A stretch of DNA of 64,000 bases, taken from Apostichopus japonicus. Its lineage: Eukaryota; Echinodermata; Holothuroidea; Aspidochirotida; Stichopodidae. The position numbers and the translations under genes were made by a program. The notes beneath the pieces are model-generated. The model did not search any database. It had not been told where the DNA came from and saw only the letters and a program-made list of their open reading frames with translations. The first letter of the stretch is position 1; every line of letters begins with the position of its first letter. Below, in pieces: positions 62,036 through 64,000 of this stretch. Where the stretch lies: contig NC_092582.1 in assembly GCF_037975245.1 (NCBI RefSeq), forward strand, positions 25,708,077-25,772,076, in the 5' to 3' direction.

Positions 62036-62786
62036 CTGTTAAGCAAAGAAAATTACCAAGAAACTGGTAAACATGAGCAAGGAAACGTTAATATGGTCAG
62101 GTTTACCCGAGCTTTAGTTTTGGAGATATGAACACACAGCACCACTAACTGTATAAGTCTTTTTTCTATTCAGCAAGGAATAACAAATGACTTTAAAGGA
62201 TATTTATCTATTAAATTAGTCAACAAGACCATAGTAACAACCCACCATGACTACAGTGACAACCCACCATGACGACAGTAATAACCCACACGGAGGACAG
62301 CAAGTACCCACCAGGACTACAGTAACGACCCACTTGTGTCCCACTTGGTGTAAACTTTTTGTGCTTTATTTGCAAACCTCCTCATCATTCTTTTTAAGAT
62401 TTCGGTTGAACTTTTATAGTCTAGATCAGCATGGCTAAATGTATGTCCATATTGTCTAGTGCCTGTCAGTGGAACTCTTCAAGGTATTTTGACTTCATCA
62501 AGTTACAGTTTGCTGAAGTAATCAACCAACATCAATAATAAGCAGGACAAACTACCGGAAACTGGTTCCAACAGCTGCTTGAGAGATTACTGTTAGTCAC
62601 CTTTACATATTACAAGGGTCCAGGACGATGAGAGAGCTTGGCAAGCTTGGCTAGTCATGACTGGATACCCAGCCTCCTCCTCCTTTCAAGAGGCTTAACA
62701 TTAAATAGATTGGTTTCATGAATGCTTCACAGGTTCTATCAGGAGAGTGAGTGTAGCTTCAGAATGGTATTACACCTGCAACTAGC

Positions 62787-62818
<32 letters not shown>

Positions 62819-62943
62819 TTATAAATATATATATTCTAGTCTTGCAAGGTTGACACTACTGGTTATTAAAAGAAAACAGATATGAAAGGTTAAATTAAAG
62901 AGAAAGAATAGAAGAGTTTATTTACGGAAATGACCACCAGTAC
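62036..62943. repeat. RXR intron with 25-bp repeats and a TA microsatellite
   Basis: Four degenerate units of the type GACTACAGTAACAACCCACC lie at about 62,230-62,335. A (TA)n tract with TATAAATATA flanks occupies about 62,788-62,835. The remaining sequence is unique and shows no exon. Confidence 0.75.
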
Positions 62944-63069
62944 CTCCCAAACTACTGACGGAGGATGGTCCCATGGAGGCAGTAATGGTTGGAGAGCCCA
63001 GTGGAGGAGACCCCATGGTACTGGTAGGGGATTGAATGGACCCCATTGATGACATGGACTTCATCGAGT
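62944..63069 (-). CDS. RXR coding exon, N-terminal A/B region (first readable)
   Basis: The exon opens with AC after a CTCAG acceptor and closes TTG GGA G before GTACTGG. It encodes 41 complete residues rich in Ser, Met, Pro and Gly (SMKSMSSMGSIQSPTSTMGS at the start, SSVSSLG at the end). This is typical of the disordered activation region AF-1 of RXR proteins, which is poorly conserved in sequence. Codon phase (2 bases in, 1 base out) fits the next exon exactly, forming Gly before MNSPSPMQ. The exon begins mid-codon, so at least one more coding exon must lie upstream. Confidence 0.85.
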
Positions 63070-63288
63070 CTGAGGAAACAAGAAAAATACCAGGTACAAA
63101 TAAATATACAACATTGTTGTGTGTGAGGATTAAATCTTTGAAAGAAATACTTAATTTTTTGCAAGGATTTTCATGTCAATTAGAAAGTAATATGATTTAA
63201 AATGCATTCCATGATTCAGTTTAAGGAAATACAATACATACACCCCTAAAACTTACTGGTTTGGGTATTTATAAACCACAATACTTAC

Positions 63289-63414
63289 TTACACTCTGAT
63301 CTTCATTCTTGCATAGCGCCCCAATGACCCTGTGTAAGGTCACTGACCTTTCCCTTCCAAATCTACCATTGATTAGTCTATACACAAGTGTTTTCACACC
63401 TGGTATTTCAATAT
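63289..63414 (-). CDS. Candidate upstream RXR exon (tentative)
   Basis: Between an acceptor-like TTATGCAG and a strong donor GTAAGTAT lies a 126-bp open stretch. It enters with two bases and leaves with one, and splices in phase to the exon at 62,944-63,069, giving a split Asn before SMKSMSS. It would encode 41 complete residues, IEIPGVKTLVYRLINGRFGR then ERSVTLHRVIGALCKNEDQS and V. Against it: the pyrimidine tract is poor, the peptide is unlike known RXR N-termini that I recall, and a stop-free run this long can arise by chance. A second donor (GTAAGTAA) four bases earlier is out of phase. It could also be part of a dispersed repeat. Confidence 0.28.
63337..63349. promoter_or_regulatory. Perfect IR1 nuclear-receptor element
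   Basis: AGGTCACTGACCT is two perfect AGGTCA half-sites in inverted orientation with a 1-bp spacer. IR1 is the classic target of ecdysone receptor/ultraspiracle and FXR/RXR heterodimers. It lies within the RXR gene itself, about 270 bp upstream of the first readable exon and inside the tentative exon. Regulation of RXR by its own heterodimers is inference. Confidence 0.4.
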
Positions 63415-63540
63415 CTGCATAAGTACAGTATGCCTGAATTTTCCATGTTTTTTAATGCATGTGTTTTCTTTTACAGGATTGCCCCTCTCACGTGTAATTT
63501 TTTTTCTCTCTTGCTGTATTAACTACATGATGACTAAAAC

Positions 63541-63725
63541 TCCACTGTTACTCCACTACAATGTTCTTTGATCAAGACCTCCACTATAATGTTCTTTGAT
63601 CAAGAACTCTCGCACTATAATGTTCTTTGATCAAGAACTCCACTATAATGTTCTTTGATCAAGAACTCCACTATAATGTTCTTTGATCAAGAACTCCACT
63701 GTTACTCCACTACCATGTTCTTTGA
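63541..63725. repeat. 28-bp minisatellite, about six copies
   Basis: Units of CACTATAATGTTCTTTGATC plus AAGAACTC, with slight length variation. Each contains the palindrome TTGATCAA. Units begin near 63,552, 63,580, 63,613, 63,640, 63,668 and (degenerate) 63,708. Confidence 0.88.
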
Positions 63726-64000
63726 TTATGTAGTATGTGTGACATCAGTAAAAGATGACATGCTTTGTGATTGGAAATGGTTTTATTTAATGTCAAAACA
63801 ACCATTAAATGTGGAAGTTGGTTTATCATATCAGATCTCAAGTTCAGTGGCAACACTAATTCCTTGATTTTAAGTACTGTAGCCTAAACTTGCAATATCT
63901 AGGTTTTAATTTCAAATTTGTTAAATATTTGTAAATACCTATAAGCCTTCTCTTTATGGTGAAACATGATGGTATTCATCCTATTGTATGGAAGGCTACA
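63726..64000. other. Unique sequence at the right window edge
   Basis: No exon, RNA gene or repeat recognised. It probably continues the 5' part of the RXR locus. Confidence 0.4.

Larger units (their letters stand above)
50878..63069 (-). other. Retinoid X receptor gene (5' end missing)
   Basis: Nuclear receptor of the NR2B group, a ligand-dependent transcription factor acting in the nucleus as homodimer or as the shared partner of other receptors. Seven coding exons (126, 285, 180, 152, 127, 225 and 251 bp) give 447 complete residues plus stop; human RXR-alpha is 462. Numbering from the first complete residue: Ser/Pro-rich A/B region 1-127; zinc finger 1 with Cys 128, 131, 145, 148 and P-box CEGCKG; finger 2 with Cys 164, 170, 180, 183; T-box and hinge about 184-247; ligand-binding domain about 248-447; AF-2 FLMEML at 436-441. 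Residues lining the retinoid pocket in human RXR are kept (Q261, W291, N292, R302, C418, H421). Introns are 908, 2309, 544, 1440, 2002 and 3643 bp, all GT-AG. The start codon is not in the readable exons. Confidence 0.96.
63070..63540. other. Upstream RXR intron or 5' flank
   Basis: AT-rich DNA containing the tentative exon and the IR1 element described separately. The missing 5' coding exon or exons and promoter are not otherwise recognisable here. Confidence 0.4.

Overview
This window is from a eukaryote, most likely a marine invertebrate animal. The only recognisable gene is a retinoid X receptor (RXR) on the minus strand, split by GT-AG introns. Its DNA-binding and ligand-binding domains look RXR-like (chordate, ambulacrarian or lophotrochozoan style) rather than like insect ultraspiracle. 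I cannot name the species or phylum from the sequence alone.

Positions 1 to about 47,126 are one continuous satellite array of roughly 145 monomers in one orientation. Monomers are mostly 306-345 bp, up to 404 bp. The array starts before the window and ends abruptly in two damaged monomers. Monomers fall into three main subtypes, some are chimeras between subtypes, and they are arranged in nested higher-order repeats (961, about 973, 1,669, 2,266, 4,269 and 4,970 bp). Most monomers carry a perfect CRE palindrome (TGACGTCA) and an E-box (CACGTG); one frequent version adds an 18-bp perfect palindrome. Fourteen monomers carry an internal 8-bp microsatellite of 2-9 copies. I see no genes in the array; its short open frames are satellite sequence.

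From 47,127 to 50,877 lie a short unique spacer with an 86-bp-offset direct duplication, a 24-bp G-rich minisatellite (47,638-48,432), and unique DNA that should contain the RXR 3' UTR.

From 50,878 to 63,069 seven RXR coding exons are readable from the stop codon upward: 447 complete residues including the whole DNA-binding domain, hinge and ligand-binding domain to AF-2. Exon phases join perfectly at all six introns. The true N-terminus lies further upstream; a phase-compatible candidate exon is at 63,289-63,414. Almost every intron holds its own minisatellite family (23, 31, 40, 67, 16 and 35 bp units, plus smaller ones), often within 30-110 bp of an exon. One 67-bp array has copied a real 3' splice site with the first bases of its exon about nine times. 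A perfect inverted AGGTCA repeat (IR1), a classic RXR-heterodimer site type, lies at 63,337-63,349, just upstream of the first readable exon and inside the candidate exon.
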